DNA from: Asparagopsis taxiformis
Lineage: Eukaryota; Rhodophyta; Florideophyceae; Bonnemaisoniales; Bonnemaisoniaceae
Assembly (NCBI GenBank): GCA_030407315.1
Contig: JALQPE010000135.1
Coordinates: 22,836-86,835 of the forward strand
Length of the DNA stretch: 64,000 bases
Direction of reading: 5' to 3'
Each line of letters opens with the position of its first letter. The stretch's first letter is position 1. This document shows, piece after piece, positions 63,530 to 64,000 of the stretch. The notes beneath the pieces were generated by a model, which made no database searches, was not told where the DNA came from, and saw only the letters and a program-made list of their open reading frames with translations. A program made the translations under genes and the position numbers.

Positions 63530-64000
63530 ATAAAGTTGGGTGGGTGTAGACCAGTGCACCAACCCCATTGCCTGGGGTACTCCGGATAACCTCAGCCAAT
63601 GGCGTTGGTGCACCTGGCTTTTGGGAGGCCAAATAATACCCGGTATTATTTTGGGTCGGTATAGACCAAGTGCACCAACCCCATTGGCCGAGGTTGTCCA
63701 AACTACCACCGGCCAATGGCGTTGGTGCACCTGGCGTTTGGGAGGCCAAAATAATACCGGGTATTATTTTGGGTCGGTATAGACCAAGTGCACCAACCCC
63801 ATTGGCCGGTGGTAGCCGGATACCCTCGGCCAATGGCGTTGGTGCACCTGGCGTTTGGGAGGCCACAAATAATACCGGGTATTATTTTGGGTCGGTGTAG
63901 ACCAAGTGCACCAACCCCATTGGCCGAGTTGTCCAAACTACCACCGGCCAATGGCGTTGGTGCACCTGGCGTTTGGGAGGCCAAAATAATACCGGGTATT
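63530..64000. repeat. 118-bp dyad satellite 3' of ParB/2OG copy 3, continuing past the window
   Basis: Four units with a period of 117-118 bp (AATAATACC near 63633, 63751, 63869 and 63986). Each unit is doubly symmetric: GTGCACCAACCCCATTGGCC faces GGCCAATGGCGTTGGTGCAC, and CCAAAATAATACC faces GGGTATTATTTTGG. It starts about 320 bp after the gene, the same relative place as the arrays at 6.2-8.2 and 38.98-39.93 kb, but the sequence is unrelated to those. Confidence 0.9.

Larger units (their letters stand above)
52679..64000. mobile_element. CACTA-type element inserted in gypsy element 2 (right end outside window)
   Basis: The sequence changes from gypsy pol to unrelated DNA exactly at CACTACTGTGTCTG (52679), and CACTA is the signature terminus of this superfamily. 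A subterminal field of GGCAGTA motifs follows, then a decayed CACTA/Plavaka-like transposase and, in the same direction, a third ParB/2OG gene. No matching right end (CAGTAGTG) was found before 64000. Whether the ParB/2OG gene belongs to this element or to another one nested next to it is open. Confidence 0.55.

Overview
The window looks like a transposon-packed stretch of a eukaryotic nuclear genome. Almost every supportable gene belongs to a mobile element: Ty3/gypsy-type retrotransposons with chromodomain integrases, CACTA/Plavaka-like cut-and-paste transposases, and cargo genes for chromatin or DNA modification. Long intron-free frames, LTRs with polypurine tracts, SET and chromodomains and the lack of operon structure exclude a bacterial replicon. 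The lineage cannot be fixed by eye; an alga (possibly red), an oomycete-like protist or an early fungus would all fit. No ordinary host gene was recognised.

Layout. 1-4633: no convincing gene, one palindrome array at 205-545. 4634-27898: candidate 23-kb DNA transposon (element A1) bounded by 32-bp inverted termini. It holds a ParB-like/2-oxoglutarate dioxygenase fusion gene (8468-12400, minus), a coiled-coil accessory gene with one frameshift (19657-21941, plus) and an intact CACTA/Plavaka-like transposase (22019-25057, minus). Inside it lies a second element (12688-19469) with long inverted repeats and AATT on both flanks, whose only gene fuses a bacterial-type beta-class DNA methyltransferase to a SET domain. 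28560-37379: left part of a gypsy element (pol on minus, a long antisense ORF on plus). 37380-43701: left part of a second copy of element A (A2), inserted in the integrase of that gypsy element. 43702-52678: a second gypsy element, inserted in the ParB/2OG gene of A2, again with an antisense ORF. 52679-64000: a CACTA-type element inserted in the pol of the second gypsy element, with a decayed transposase (55287-58986) and a third, diverged ParB/2OG gene (59693-63212). From 28.5 kb on the window is therefore a set of nested insertions whose right halves lie outside it.

How the parts may work together. The ParB/2OG gene occurs three times, each time with an array of palindromic repeats starting about 270-320 bp past its stop codon. 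The ParB-like part has the DG.HR motif, and the C-terminal part has the HxD...H...R set of Fe(II)/2-oxoglutarate dioxygenases. The neighbouring fusion could methylate DNA (DPPY motif, adenine-N6 most likely) and a histone lysine (SET). I infer a transposon-borne system that binds its own repeats and rewrites their DNA or chromatin marks. The domain calls rest on visible motifs; the system-level role is inference. All coordinates and motif matches were read by eye.
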